Of a DNA stretch of 64,000 nt, positions 36,905 to 47,912 are shown piece by piece. The notes below the pieces were generated by a model. That model was not told where the DNA came from. It did not search any database and saw only the letters and a list, made by a program, of their open reading frames with translations. The position numbers and the translations under genes were made by a program. The number at the start of each line of letters is the position of its first letter. The first letter of the stretch is position 1. Origin of the DNA: Nageia nagi (lineage: Eukaryota > Pinophyta); assembly GCA_050084985.1 (NCBI GenBank), contig JBITNC010000001.1, positions 206,212,001 through 206,276,000 of the forward strand, in the 5' to 3' direction.

Positions 36905-39600
36905 ATGGTTCAAACTAGAAGTATGATCGCTAAGAAAATGTGAGAACACCCATTTGATATACAGGAAATAGATTCAGATAATATGGATTTGATAGAGTAT
37001 CTGGTTAGGAGGCCACCTCCTTTAGATGAATCAAATTCATGGGTAGTTCATTATGAAGGTAAAGATTTGGATTGGGGTTATGATCAATCTAGATTGCAAA
37101 GACAAAGTATAGAAGATCTTACCACCAAGGCTAGAATACAAGTGTTAGATGAAGAGTTAATTGAAATTCATCATCACTTAGCTAATCATAGGGCCATTCC
37201 TAAGATGTCTTCTAGTTTACTAGGAGATGTTGAAAAATAAAATCAAAGGCGTGATAACTTAGAAATTGACGAGGATAAATCTTGGGCCGAAACCATAGCG
37301 GTACAAGAAACTAAACCATACAAAGCTAAATATGAAAGAGTCACACGTCTATTATTAGATGGTCGAAAGGTTAGTTCGTTAATTCGCAAAGAGGGATACC
37401 CTTTTTCTCATAAATCTTTTGAGTTAGGAAAAAATGAAATATCAATACCTACGAGTAATTTGTCCCAAAGAGCTCCTTCAATAAGATAAATAGAAAAATC
37501 TTACTCTTTGAAGGGAAGATTACATAGAAGGACATCTGAGTACAATGTAGAGGAGATACCTTCCTATGAAGAACTAAAAGAATGACAACTATATAAAACA
37601 AAAGTTGGTCAAAAATTCATGGAAATACATGTTGATGTTATTAAAAAAGCCACGAAGATGCAATCTCTTTTAAAGGAAGTTGATGAATTTATTAAAATAC
37701 AAGAACAGGAAGATAAAATAAAAGAGATGGAAGATAAACTTCTTAGGGATACAAGGAGATTCATAGAACAAGAATAAGCAAACAAAGAAAGAAGTGAATT
37801 CCTAGAACAAGAAAAGAAAAGATGTCATAGAGAATAGGAAATTCAACTTCATTTAAAAGAATTACAACTTGAAGAATTAGAAAATGAAAAAATTAAAAGG
37901 GAACAATATTTACATATGGAGAAAGAAAAACAAAGACAGTGGGAAGAATATCAAAAAATAAAAAATTTGAGACCTGAAACTCCTGAAGGAAGTCAAATAC
38001 AAAGATATCGAGACCCCTACTTAGACAGATAAGAAGCAATGGATAAAGAGATAGCTATTTCATTACAAAAGGAAATGGATAAAGAACTAGAACTTCAAAA
38101 ATTATACGATAAACAAAAATAAGATTCCATTAAGAGTTGGGTGGAACAAATGCAAAATCAAATAAGGCAACCTGATTACAAAGGAAAAGATTTATATAGA
38201 AAAAATATGTCCCAAAAGCCTCCTGAAATCCCTATTCATGACATCATTCACCTCTTAAAATATTACCTTCACCACCATCTGAAGTTCCTTCTGACTATGA
38301 GTCTTGCACTTCAAGATCAATTTTGGACAAGGATCCGAATACTCAAAGACATCATAGACACACTCAAGGTCGTAGAAGTGATAAGGAATTAGAAGATTTT
38401 ATGAAAGACTTTATGAATCAAGAAATGAATGTTCAAGGGCTTAAGAAGTTAAATTATAAGAACATTTGTAATGAGCCTATTCACCCAAGTGTTCCGAAAA
38501 AGAAATTACCACATAGGTTTGAACTTCCTAAGATAGAATCATTCAAAGGAAGAGAGGATCCAAAAGAACATCTAAGAAAATTTACATTTTCTAGTTATCA
38601 AATAGCTAATGATGACTCGTTAATGTTACATATATTCCCTATGACACTCGCAGGCCAAGCTTTAGATTGGTATAATAACTTGCCTATGCATAGTTTATAT
38701 ATGTTCAAATAATTAGCTAATCAATTCCTTGAACACTTTAGAATCAATATCAAAGAAAAATCTTCAATTACAGATCTTACAAGATTACAACAATTTTTTG
38801 ATGAAACTATACAAGATTACATCTCAAGATGGCAGGCTATACTCACTAGTATGCCTTATACAATACCACAAGAAGAATTGGTTAAATTATTTAGTCAAAG
38901 TTGTCTAAGACCAATAGCTAGTGTTCTCCAAATTCAACAACTTAAAACTTTTGAAGAAGCTATTGCTCAAGTAGTAGTTATAGAAAGATTTAAAATTCAA
39001 GATGGAGAATTAAAGCTCAAGAAGAAGGAATACAAAAAAGGTAATCAACATGAAAATAGTACTAAACAACCACAAAGTAATCAAATAGCTATGACAGAGC
39101 ATTCTAGTCAAGCTTCAAAAAATGAAGAAAATGTTGAACCTAAGCCTAAAAGAAATTTTACCCCATTATCAGAACCATTATCTGAAATACTTAAAAGATT
39201 ATGTGATAATGGTATGATTACATTACCTGATATAAAACCTAAAAATCTTGATGCTAAAGAGAAAAAATGGTATAGAGAGAATGAATTTTGTGCTTATCAT
39301 AGATAAAAAGGACATAAGACAAATAGATGTTGAACTTTATAGCATAAAATCCAAGACTTGATAGATAGTGGAAAAATAGATGTGGATAATCCTGATGTGC
39401 CTTCTAATCAAAATTTAGGGATATATCAAAATCCCTTACCTTTACATCAAGCTAACAATGTGGTGATTATCCCAAACCAAATGAATTATACATGCAATGA
39501 TGAGGATACACCATTTATAGGGACTATAGAGGATTCAATACACATGATTGGTATAGCTACAAGAGCACAACAACATCAAGATAAATAGGATAACCCATGA
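36905..39600 (+). pseudogene. Element C gag (degenerate)
   Basis: The start at 36905 (MVQTRSMIAKKM) is the classic plant gypsy gag opening. A long Glu/Lys-rich, probably coiled-coil region follows (about 37.6-38.1 kb). The gag core has HRFELPKIESFKGREDPKEH (38512-38570), FPMTLAGQALDWYNNLPMHS (38635-38695) and YISRWQAIL (38815). The zinc knuckle lies at 39289-39330 (CAYHR, stop, KGHKTNRC) with stops where Gln and Trp are expected. Stops: 36941, 37238, about 37487, 37583, 37775, 37835, 38030, 38120, 38710 and 39304. One frame change near 38250-38320 is the only frameshift I see in gag-pol. The N-terminal part before the core is unusually long. Confidence 0.9.
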
Positions 39601-39879
39601 AAAAATCAATCGATATCACACCCAATTAATGTACAACCTATAGCTCCTCCACAACAACCTAAAGTTTCGATAAAAGGAGCGCTTCAATGACAATTAAAAA
39701 TGTCTCCAATTAAGATGACCTTATTTGAGTTATTACAATAGTCTGGGAGTTATAGGGAAGCTATGAATCAAATTCTACAAGAAATTCAAGTGGATATTAG
39801 TAACCTCGATAATTTTATTTCAATAGTTGAAAGTTTGAAGATATCTCAACAACCTAGTATCACCTTCTATGAACAAGAA

Positions 39880-40330
39880 AAATAAAAAAATGATGGACAA
39901 GGCGGACTTGATCCACCTTTACATATAATGGGTAAAGTAAAAGGGAAATTGTTTAAAAGAATTCTGATAGATGAAGGTTTAGCTATAAATATAATTTCAG
40001 AGGTTGCATATAAAAATTTGAATTTATTAGATTCACTTATTCTAGCCCCTTCTTTACAAATTAGGGCATTTAATGATGCAGTGTGTTCAACTTTGGGATC
40101 AATAGTGCTACCAATTATAGTAGGGGCTAAAATCATTCAAACTTTATTACATATAATCAAAGGAAATATTATACAATACAACATTCTTTTAGGACATCCA
40201 TGGATTAGAGAAATGCAATGTGTTCCATCAACTTACCATGGATGTTTAAAATACATATACAAAGATAAAGTTCATTGTGTATTCAAAGATCCAGATCCTT
40301 ATTCACATTGTAACTTAATTTTCAATCCAA
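39880..40330 (+). pseudogene. Element C aspartic protease (degenerate)
   Basis: FKRILIDEGLAINIISEVAY (39952-40011) matches the catalytic loop, with Asp kept but DSG/DEG changed to D-E-G. NILLGHPWIREMQCVPSTYH (40180-40240) is the conserved LLGRPWIHxMxxVPST block. It lies in a 305-codon open stretch (39928-40845), in the same frame as gag core and RT. The next stop (40843) replaces a Trp in the NWQGxGLG motif. Confidence 0.8.
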
Positions 40331-41735
40331 ATAAAGTGACATTACCATCTCCTAATTTATCAACTATATTAGTAAACAAAAATACAAGTCAATCCGAAGT
40401 CATAAAAGGAAAAGGTGATATAGTTATACAAGATAAAGATACTTGGGAAAAGGTTGCTAAAACTTTAGATGAAAAATATGGAGCTTCTTCATCGAAACAA
40501 GTGAATGCTACATCTAATAATGACTCATCTAATGCATATCCAATCAAAGTTAAATTAACAAATTTAGGGATGGGAGAATATGACATAGATGATGTGGTAT
40601 TTAATATACCTTCATCACAAGAAGTGGGTAAAGTATCAGAATCACCTAGTGTGATTGGACAAATAGTACCTTTAGGAGAAGTACCTAATTATACAATGTT
40701 TATTTATGCAGGGATAGTAGATCCTATGTCAACAATACTCAATCAAACATATGAAGGAAATTTCGATAATGATATGAAATATTTATCACCATGTTCAAGA
40801 ACATTTGTCTTAAACTATTTTAACAAATGTAATTGGCAAGGATGAGGATTGGGTAGATATGAACAGGGTTCACATGAAATAATTGAATTACAATATCAAG
40901 ATCCCACTAATAAAAGGGGATTAGGTTATCAAAATAATTATAAAAATATAGAAAATTCAAGAGAAGAGAATCTGGATTATAATGAAAAAATTTTAGAGAA
41001 AGAATCCATAGTACAAGAAAGTGTTGATATAAGAGAAGAATAGTTAAGTGAAATGGATGTCTTAGAGGGGGTCAAAGTGCTCTTCATAAATAATATTGAG
41101 TCATCCTAGAATCATTTGTGCTCACTAAGTGATATACAAGAAAAAATAAATAAAAATGTCGAATCATCAATCAGTCCATATTTCGGTATACCATCGATAA
41201 ATATGGTTACAATAAAAGAGAATGATATTGAAGATCAAAATAATGAACAAATAGATGAAGTTAATGAAAATCAAAATTTAATCAAGATAATAGCTGATAC
41301 ACCTACAGATGAAGTAACTACCAATTTATCTCTTATATCATCCAATCCTTTGGTGCATGAATTCAAAAACATAGATCACATACTTGGTTCCTATGAAAAT
41401 CATGTATGCATGAATGAACAAACTCAAGAATGTGATGAAGAATATAGTGCTAACGATAATGGTTGGATATTGATATCAAATCAATTAGAAGAAGGATCAC
41501 ATATGCTTACTGAAAAGGTCTTAGAAATAAATATCAGTAATGATCCTCAAAATCCTAAAATAATCTAATTAGGAGAAAACCTCATGGAAAATGAGCAAGA
41601 AGAAATTATAACCTTATTAAAAGAATGAGAAAAGGTATTTGCATGGTCATATGTAGATATGCCTAGAATAGATCCCAAGTTAGTAGTACATAATTTAGCC
41701 TTAAAGCCTGATGCTAAATCGGTTAAATAGAAATT
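40331..41735 (+). pseudogene. Element C protease-RT linker
   Basis: Same frame as protease and RT, acidic, with stops at 40843, 41041, 41107, 41566 and 41626. FAWSYVDMPRIDPKLVVHNL (41638-41697) is the conserved pre-RT motif, followed by a stop in place of Gln just before KLRKMHP. Confidence 0.8.
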
Positions 41736-41742
41736 ACGTAAA

Positions 41743-42537
41743 ATGCATCCTACTATAACATTAATGGTAAAAGAAGAACTTCAGAAATTATTAGAAGCTA
41801 AATTCATACAACCTATAGATTATTTGGATTGGATATCTAATATGGTACCTATGAAGAAACCAAGTGGAAAAATAAGAATATGCATAGATTTCTACAATCT
41901 TAATAAAGCTTGTCCTAAGGATGACTTCCCTCTACCTAACATTGATAGTTTGGTAGACTCGATAGCAGGACATGATATGTTGTCGTTAATGGATGAATTT
42001 TCTAGTTACAATCAAATAAAAATAGCTCCTGAAGATCAACATAAAATAGCCTTTATAACTCCTTGGGGTATCTTTTGTTATAAAGTTATGCCTTTTGGAT
42101 TAAAAAATGCCGGTGCAACTTATCAAAGGGCTATGACTTATATATTCCATGATTATATGCACAACATAGTAGAAGATTATGTCGATGATTTGTTGGTTAG
42201 ATCTAAACATCGAGTAGATCATGGAAAAGACCTAATTAAAGTCTTGGATAGATTATTAGAACATAAAGTAAGATTAAATCCAAAAAAGTGTGTTTTTGGT
42301 GTAACCTCAAGAAAATTATTAGGATTCATTGTGTCCCAACAAGGAATTGAAATAGATCCTACTAAAGTGAAGGCAGTAGTAGATATGCCACCTCCTATAA
42401 ATCTAAAACAATTACAGAGTTTACAGGGTAAGTTACAAGCCATCAGAAGGTTTATAGCTCAACTTTTTGATAAATGTAAACCTTTTACAAAATTATTAAA
42501 AAAGGGAGTAGTATATCATTGGGGCAAAGAGCAATAA
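41743..42537 (+). pseudogene. Element C reverse transcriptase
   Basis: An uninterrupted 264-codon stretch covers most of the RT. WISNMVPMKKPSGKIRICID (41830-41890), DDFPLPNIDSLVDSIAGHD, LMDEFSSYNQI (41989), MPFGLKNAGATYQRAM (42090) and the catalytic VEDYVDDLLVRSKH (42171-42210, YVDD intact). Connection: KLLGFIVSQQGIEIDPTKVK (42313-42372) and LQSLQGKLQAIRRFIAQL. All polymerase residues I can check by motif are present. The adjacent stop (TAA, 42535) replaces a Gln. Confidence 0.93.
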
Positions 42538-42539
42538 GA

Positions 42540-43030
42540 TGCATTCAATGAAATTAAAAGATATTTATTATCCCCTCCTGTCTTAAGTCCACCAAGAAAA
42601 GATATACCCTTCTTGTTATATATTTCTACTACTAAAACTACCTTAGGAACAAAGCTTGCTCAGAAGAATGAACATAATAAAGAACAAGCTATATATTATC
42701 TAAGTAGAACACTGATGAGCTATGAGATTAAGTACATATATTTGGAAAAGTTATGTCTTACTATCATTTTTGCTACTAAAAAACTTCGACATTATATGCT
42801 CAACCATACGATGTATGTCATCTCTAAAGTGGATTTGTTGAAATATATGATGAATAAAACTTATCAAAATTCAAGAACTATAAAGTGGATAATGCATTTA
42901 ACTAAGTTTGATTTACATTTTATTGGACAAAAATTAGTAAAAGGACAAGTAATTGCTGAGTATCTCATTAACACTCCATTACAAGATGATAAACCCCTTG
43001 TCATTTTATTACCTGATGATGGGGTATTTC
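42540..43030 (+). pseudogene. Element C RNase H
   Basis: Continues in the RT frame: LYISTTKTTLGTKLAQKNEH (42613-42672), AIYYLSRTLMSYEIKY (42690), LEKLCLTIIFATKKLRHYML (42742-42801) and FIGQKLVKGQVIAEYL (42920-42967). This is the RT-linked RNase H of gypsy elements. It is open throughout except for the stop at its border with RT. Confidence 0.87.
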
Positions 43031-43069
43031 AACTAGATGAAATTGAAATACCTGTAGAACCTGAAGACG

Positions 43070-43650
43070 AGTGGGATATGACAATACACTTTGATGGTTC
43101 TTGATGTGAACAAGGTAGTGGAGTAGGTGTTGTATTTATAACCCTGCAAGGGATCTCTATGCCATATTCATTTAAATTAAAATTTCCTTGTACTAATAAT
43201 AATGCAGAGTATGAAGCCTTGATATTAGCATGAAAAATGGCTGTTAAATTAAAAATTAAAAGAATTAAGATTATTGGAGATTCTTTACTCATTGTAAATC
43301 AAGTGAAAGGAATCTATCAATGTAAAGAACCTTTACTTCAAAAGTATAAAGCATTAGTTAAGGAATTATTAAAATCTTTTGACCAATTTAGTATAGAAGT
43401 AGCATTGAGATCAGCTAATAGATTTGCAGATGCTATCACTTCTATTGGATCTCTTATCCCAGAAGATTCTAAAAAATCTTCAATTCAAGTTGAAATAATT
43501 CAATTGTCTCAATCATCATTACAACAGGAAGATGAAGAAAAAGATGTATTAAATATTGATGTAAATGATAAAGATAATTGGTATAAGAAATTGATAGATT
43601 TTTTAAAATTTGGAACTCTTCCCACAAACCTTAATAAATCATCATGATGA
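43070..43650 (+). pseudogene. Element C second (Tat-type) RNase H domain
   Basis: MTIHFDGS, stop, CEQGSGVGVVF (43078-43140), where the stop TGA sits at the usual Arg/Ser position after DGS. The Glu block is NNAEYEALILA (43198-43230) and the third Asp is in KIIGDSLLIVNQVKGIYQC (43267-43323). RSANRFADAITSIGSL (43411-43458) ends the domain. This dual-RNase-H layout assigns the element to the Tat clade. Confidence 0.88.
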
Positions 43651-44837
43651 GCATTTAAAATCAAAGCAACTAAATATTGTTTGATAGGGGATATCTTGCA
43701 TTGATGAAATTTCAATGGTATTCTACTCAGATGTCTTGAATGTAATGATATTAAAAAGGCTATATCCTTCGCTCATGATGGAACATGTGGAGGACATTTT
43801 AACGATGTTGCGATTGTAAAATGATTAATATGGATGGGGTATTATTGGCCTACTATGGAAAAGGATTATTGTGAATATGTTAAAAAGTGTTTTAAATGTC
43901 AACAATATGCTCATTTATTTTCACAACCATCTCAAGAATTACACCCTACACAATCACTTTGGCCATTATCTAAATGGGCCTTAGACTTAATAGGACAAAT
44001 TATGCCTATGTCTTCTGGTGGACACAAGTTCATCATTACAGCAACTAAATATTTTACTAAATGGGTAGAGGCTATTCCCATGACTTCCACCATTGGTGCA
44101 TGAATTACTGAATTTATAGAAAACTATATTATATGTAGATTCAACATACCAAATCAATTAATTATGGATAATGGAAAGAATTTTAAAAATAAGGATGTAA
44201 AACATATGTGTGACAAGTATAACATTAAATAAAGTTTTTCCACTCCATATTATCCATAAGGCAATGGATAGGTAGAGGCTACTAATAAAACTATTCAAAA
44301 CATCTTAGCAAAAATAGTAAATGATTCTCATAGAGATTAGCATATGCAAATATCAAAAGCTTTATGGGCTTATCATACCAGTGTATGCACCCCCATTGGG
44401 GCAACACCATTCTCTTTAGTATATGGAATAGAAGCCATCCTACCCATAGAACTTGAGATACCATCTCTTAGAGTAAATCTAAGTGAGCAAAATTCCGACG
44501 AAGAAGCAAGATAGACTCACCTAGATCAGTTATTACTTTTAGATGAAAAATGTATTAATGCTTTAGAACATATGCATGTTTATCAAAAGAGGATAAAATG
44601 AGCTTTTGATAAAAGGGCTTTAATTTGTGAGTTCAAAATAGGTGATTTAGTTTTAAAAGAAAATCAACAAACTTCACGAATAGAACGATAGCTTAGAGAT
44701 AAGTTTGCTCTGAATTGGTTAGGACCATATATCATCAAGAAAAAATTTGGTAGAGGAACTTATCATTTATCAGACTTAGAAGGAAATGAGGAGCATGAAC
44801 CTATAAATATCATGCATCTTTGACCCTTCCATACATA
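43651..44837 (+). pseudogene. Element C integrase (degenerate)
   Basis: Same frame as everything since 38323. Zinc region: AHDGTCGGHF (43772) and CEYVKKCFKCQQYA (43870). Core: KWALDLIGQIMPMSSGGHKF (first Asp, 43972-44031), TKWVEAIPMTST (44058) and IMDNGKNFKNKD (second Asp, 44161). The YYP-stop-GNG-stop-VEATNK region (44250-44290) has two stops at invariant Gln codons and the catalytic Glu kept. C-terminus: FALNWLGPYIIKKKFGRGTY (44704-44763). The frame ends at TAA near 44835. The many TAA/TAG/TGA codons fall where conserved Gln, Arg and Trp are expected, with no frameshift. Confidence 0.92.
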
Positions 44838-44838
44838 A

Positions 44839-44873
<35 letters not shown>
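44838..44873. repeat. (AAT)n microsatellite just after pol
   Basis: About 11-12 AAT/TAA units begin at the end of the integrase frame. Confidence 0.95.
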
Positions 44874-44966
44874 GTGTACATTAGTTTTCTTTCATTTTAT
44901 TTTATTGTTAAAATAATAAATAAAAGTATTAATATTTGTCAAGTGTTAATGATTAAAATAGAAAGG

Positions 44967-45986
44967 ATGAACCTAGCAAAGGAATCTGCTGAAGGTAGCT
45001 TCGTGCAACCATGAGTACGATTTCCACCACCCAGATACCCAGGTGATTTCGCATTAACATACTTAAAATATAAATTTGATTTGAATCTCTTAAACTATTT
45101 ACGATTGACTATTGATGAGCAATATGAAAGAACATATTAAATGTTTTGTGGTAGGAATAATGGTTGGGAAGTCACTTTTTATGGATATGAAGCCTGCATT
45201 AATTTAGGCCCACAAATCTATTTCACCCATATGGAATGAATATCATAAGAAATAATGGCTTTTTATCTACAATGGCCTTACAGAATGCCGAGAATCAACA
45301 TAAGGTGTCAATTAATAGAACCTTCACTTCTTTTAGTTAGGATGAAATACGTTGAACAATTAACTAAAAACCTAGAATGGATGGATGAGCTTTTACCTTA
45401 TTTACCACATAAAAAGGTGATTTATGACTTTACAAATGCTTTTGTGGCTTTCCCTCCTAGAACATTGCAACAATACTATAGGTAAATTCACAGATTCTCT
45501 CGCATGCAAATGTGACATGTAATTTGGAAATGAAAGTTGGAAGAAAGGCAAGCTTGTTGAATTGCTGAACTTACAATGATAAATCAAATAAGAGTTAGAA
45601 ATGAGATCATCAAAAAATTATCAAAAGAACATAGAGTACGGAATAATGGAAATTATCTTCCTGGATTCGATAGTAGGTATGACAAAGATCTTGCTATGAA
45701 AGTTATTCGTAATGTTCCTACCTCTTTGTATTCAAACATATTTTCCATGCTTATTGAAATTCAACAAAAATTGGCCTTGACATTCTATGACACACACAAA
45801 TCTTATGGTTGGGATGTCAAAATAAATGGATCTCAAGTTATTGTTTGTATCAATGCATTTGAACTATGGTGTTCTCCTAATTCAAAATATGATTTAATGA
45901 TATATTTCTATCTCCTGTGGCCTACAAAAAAGCCTAAGATGATAGTTGATTGTACTCACAATCTGACTTTAAAATATCGAGAATGA
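44967..45986 (+). pseudogene. Unrecognised extra sense ORF of element C
   Basis: One frame of about 340 codons from an ATG at 44967 (MNLAKESAEGSFVQP) to TGA at 45984. Stops near 45012, 45138, 45237, 45246, 45482, 45513, 45528 and 45561 fit Arg, Trp or Gln codons. The two longest open parts are 45255-45485 and 45576-45986. It is rich in aromatic residues. Two similar blocks, GWEVTFYGYEACINLG (45159) and YGWDVKINGSQVIVCINAFE (45800-45860), suggest an internal duplication of a small fold. I see no membrane segment, so an envelope-like protein is not supported. It lies 130 bp after pol on the same strand. No family recognised. Confidence 0.6.
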
Positions 45987-46597
45987 ATCATCTTAATCAC
46001 ATAGACTATGACATCTGAACACTTAGATTATTGTTTTTCAGAAATCTACCATAATTAAGTGGTATTGGATTTTAGTTTTTTTGTTTAGTTCTACACATTG
46101 TTCATTCAATCCTGATGCAGTTCAAACTCAATTTGAACGCGTCATGAATAGATTCCCTAGAAAAAATTATAAAATCCTAAAAAATTAAAAAATTATAAAA
46201 CCCTAAAAAATTGAAAACTATAAAACACAAAAATTATAAAATCTACCTAGATGGAAACATCTAGAGGTCACTTGGCAATTGGGTGCCCTGCCCGCGTATG
46301 ATGTGAATATATGTTGCATGTCATCATAAAAGTGATTATCCAGTAAATGTGTAAGGTGTGAAAAGGTCATTTTAGAATAATTTCCTTGTTATCACTACAT
46401 TCACTTTATCTTTTCTTTCATAAAAAAATGATATACCGAAGATGATAGAAAAACATAAAGTTTATGCTTGAAAAAAAATCCATAAACTCCAAACACTTAC
46501 AACATTAAGAAATTCTAAGAGAATTTGTATGAAATAATTCTAAGAGACATTGAGAGTGAAAGTTATATGTCTATTCTATTATTCGCTCCATCCCAAA

Positions 46598-46660
46598 CCC
46601 AAGAATCATTTGATAGTAAAAAAAAAGAAGAAGAAAGAATTACTATCAATGATTCTTGGG
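46598..46660. repeat. 21-bp stem hairpin with purine loop
   Basis: 46598-46619 (CCCAAGAATCATTTGATAGT plus AA) pairs with 46640-46660 (its complement, ending ATGATTCTTGGG), with one unpaired T. The 20-base loop consists only of A and G. Confidence 0.85.
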
Positions 46661-47136
46661 TGATTACAATATCCTCTATCAGGGCTATGGATGCCTGACT
46701 GGTAGTAGAGCAAGGTTGTAGCAGGATCAAGGGGTTAATCCTCATCGGGGCTATGGATGCCTATTTGGTAATGAGGCATACCTTACGAGTGGTGATATGT
46801 CCATTTTGGTTAGCAACCTTCTTTCCTATGGACCTCTATACATTTCATATGGATAGACTAGCTTATTAATGTCTCTAAGATATTTCATCTCAAATGATCT
46901 AAGAAGGGAAATGAATCTCACTGCACACACTGGAGTTTATAGATTCTCTTATCAACATATAACAATATTGTTCGATATCATCTTAGGTTATTATTTCTTG
47001 AAATAAAGAAAGATAAGGTAGATGTTATAATAACTTGGTCATTAATCTAAAATCACCTAATCTTTTGTCATAATTTGTGTTTTGTTTATGTTTAGAACCA
47101 TTTGTATCATTTTTTTAAACCCATCCCTTTTGAGAA

Positions 47137-47425
47137 TATTATCCATTACCTTTGAACATTATTAAAATTGCTTTTCTTTGTAAATGATAGGAATGATTCT
47201 TTATTGTTCCCCTAACCAAGATAAAGTTAATGTTCATATGCACCCATAAGTCATTAGTGTGTCATGTTAAGCCATTTTCACTATTATCCATTACCTTTGA
47301 ACATTATTAAAATTGCTTTTCTTTGGAAAGGATAAGAATGATTCTTTATTGTTCCCCTGACCAAGATAAAGTTAATGTTCATATGCATTCATAAGTCACT
47401 TGTTTGTCATGTCATTTTGTTTATT
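47137..47425. repeat. 145-bp tandem duplication
   Basis: TATTATCCATTACCTTTGAA starts at 47137 and 47282. The match runs on through AACATTATTAAAATTGC, GATTCTTTATTGTTCCCCT and GATAAAGTTAATGTTCATATG. A few substitutions only, so it is comparatively recent. Confidence 0.9.
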
Positions 47426-47912
47426 GTAAAATTGCCAGGGGTAGAAAATGATGCATCTGATTCCATGAAAATATAATAAAAATATGTCCTCAAATAACTT
47501 ATTAAAATTATGAATTAAATTCATTGTGCATTCGTATTTATTAAATTACGTTTGAGATTGTTAACATCATCAAATTAATTTGCTAATATTTTATCATCAT
47601 CTAGAAAATTATAAAAAGATAGCCTCAAAAGTATACATCATACATTCCCTAATTACATATACCATTAACATCCATTTATCATCAAAAAAGTAAAAGACAA
47701 TTATGATCTACATAACATCACATCATGCCTATTTCATTCATTCATTTGAATAGAATAAGAGCTCATGCATCAAGAATCATACAAGTACCATAAATTGAGG
47801 ATCAATCCATCTATATATACATCATAATAGTCCATCAAAGAGTCATCATAACATCATGAATCATACAATAAAATACAAGGGTCCCATCACCTCATAAGCA
47901 TATAAAATAACA

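Larger units (their letters stand above)
45990..47912 (+). other. Non-coding spacer between the two extra ORFs of element C
   Basis: No coding frame. It contains a short A+T-rich tandem stretch (46150-46260), a long hairpin (46598-46660), the repeated phrase GGCTATGGATGCCT (about 46682 and 46747) and a 145-bp tandem duplication (47137-47425). Confidence 0.6.

Noticed and set aside
36905-44837. Possible reassigned genetic code (stops read as Gln)
   Set aside because: TGA at Arg/Trp positions and TAA/TAG at Gln positions are all explained by C-to-T and G-to-A mutation in a dead plant retroelement, and unrelated elements in the window show the same decay.
44967-45986. Envelope-like protein
   Set aside because: Position fits, but I see no signal peptide or transmembrane helix, so the call was left as unrecognised.
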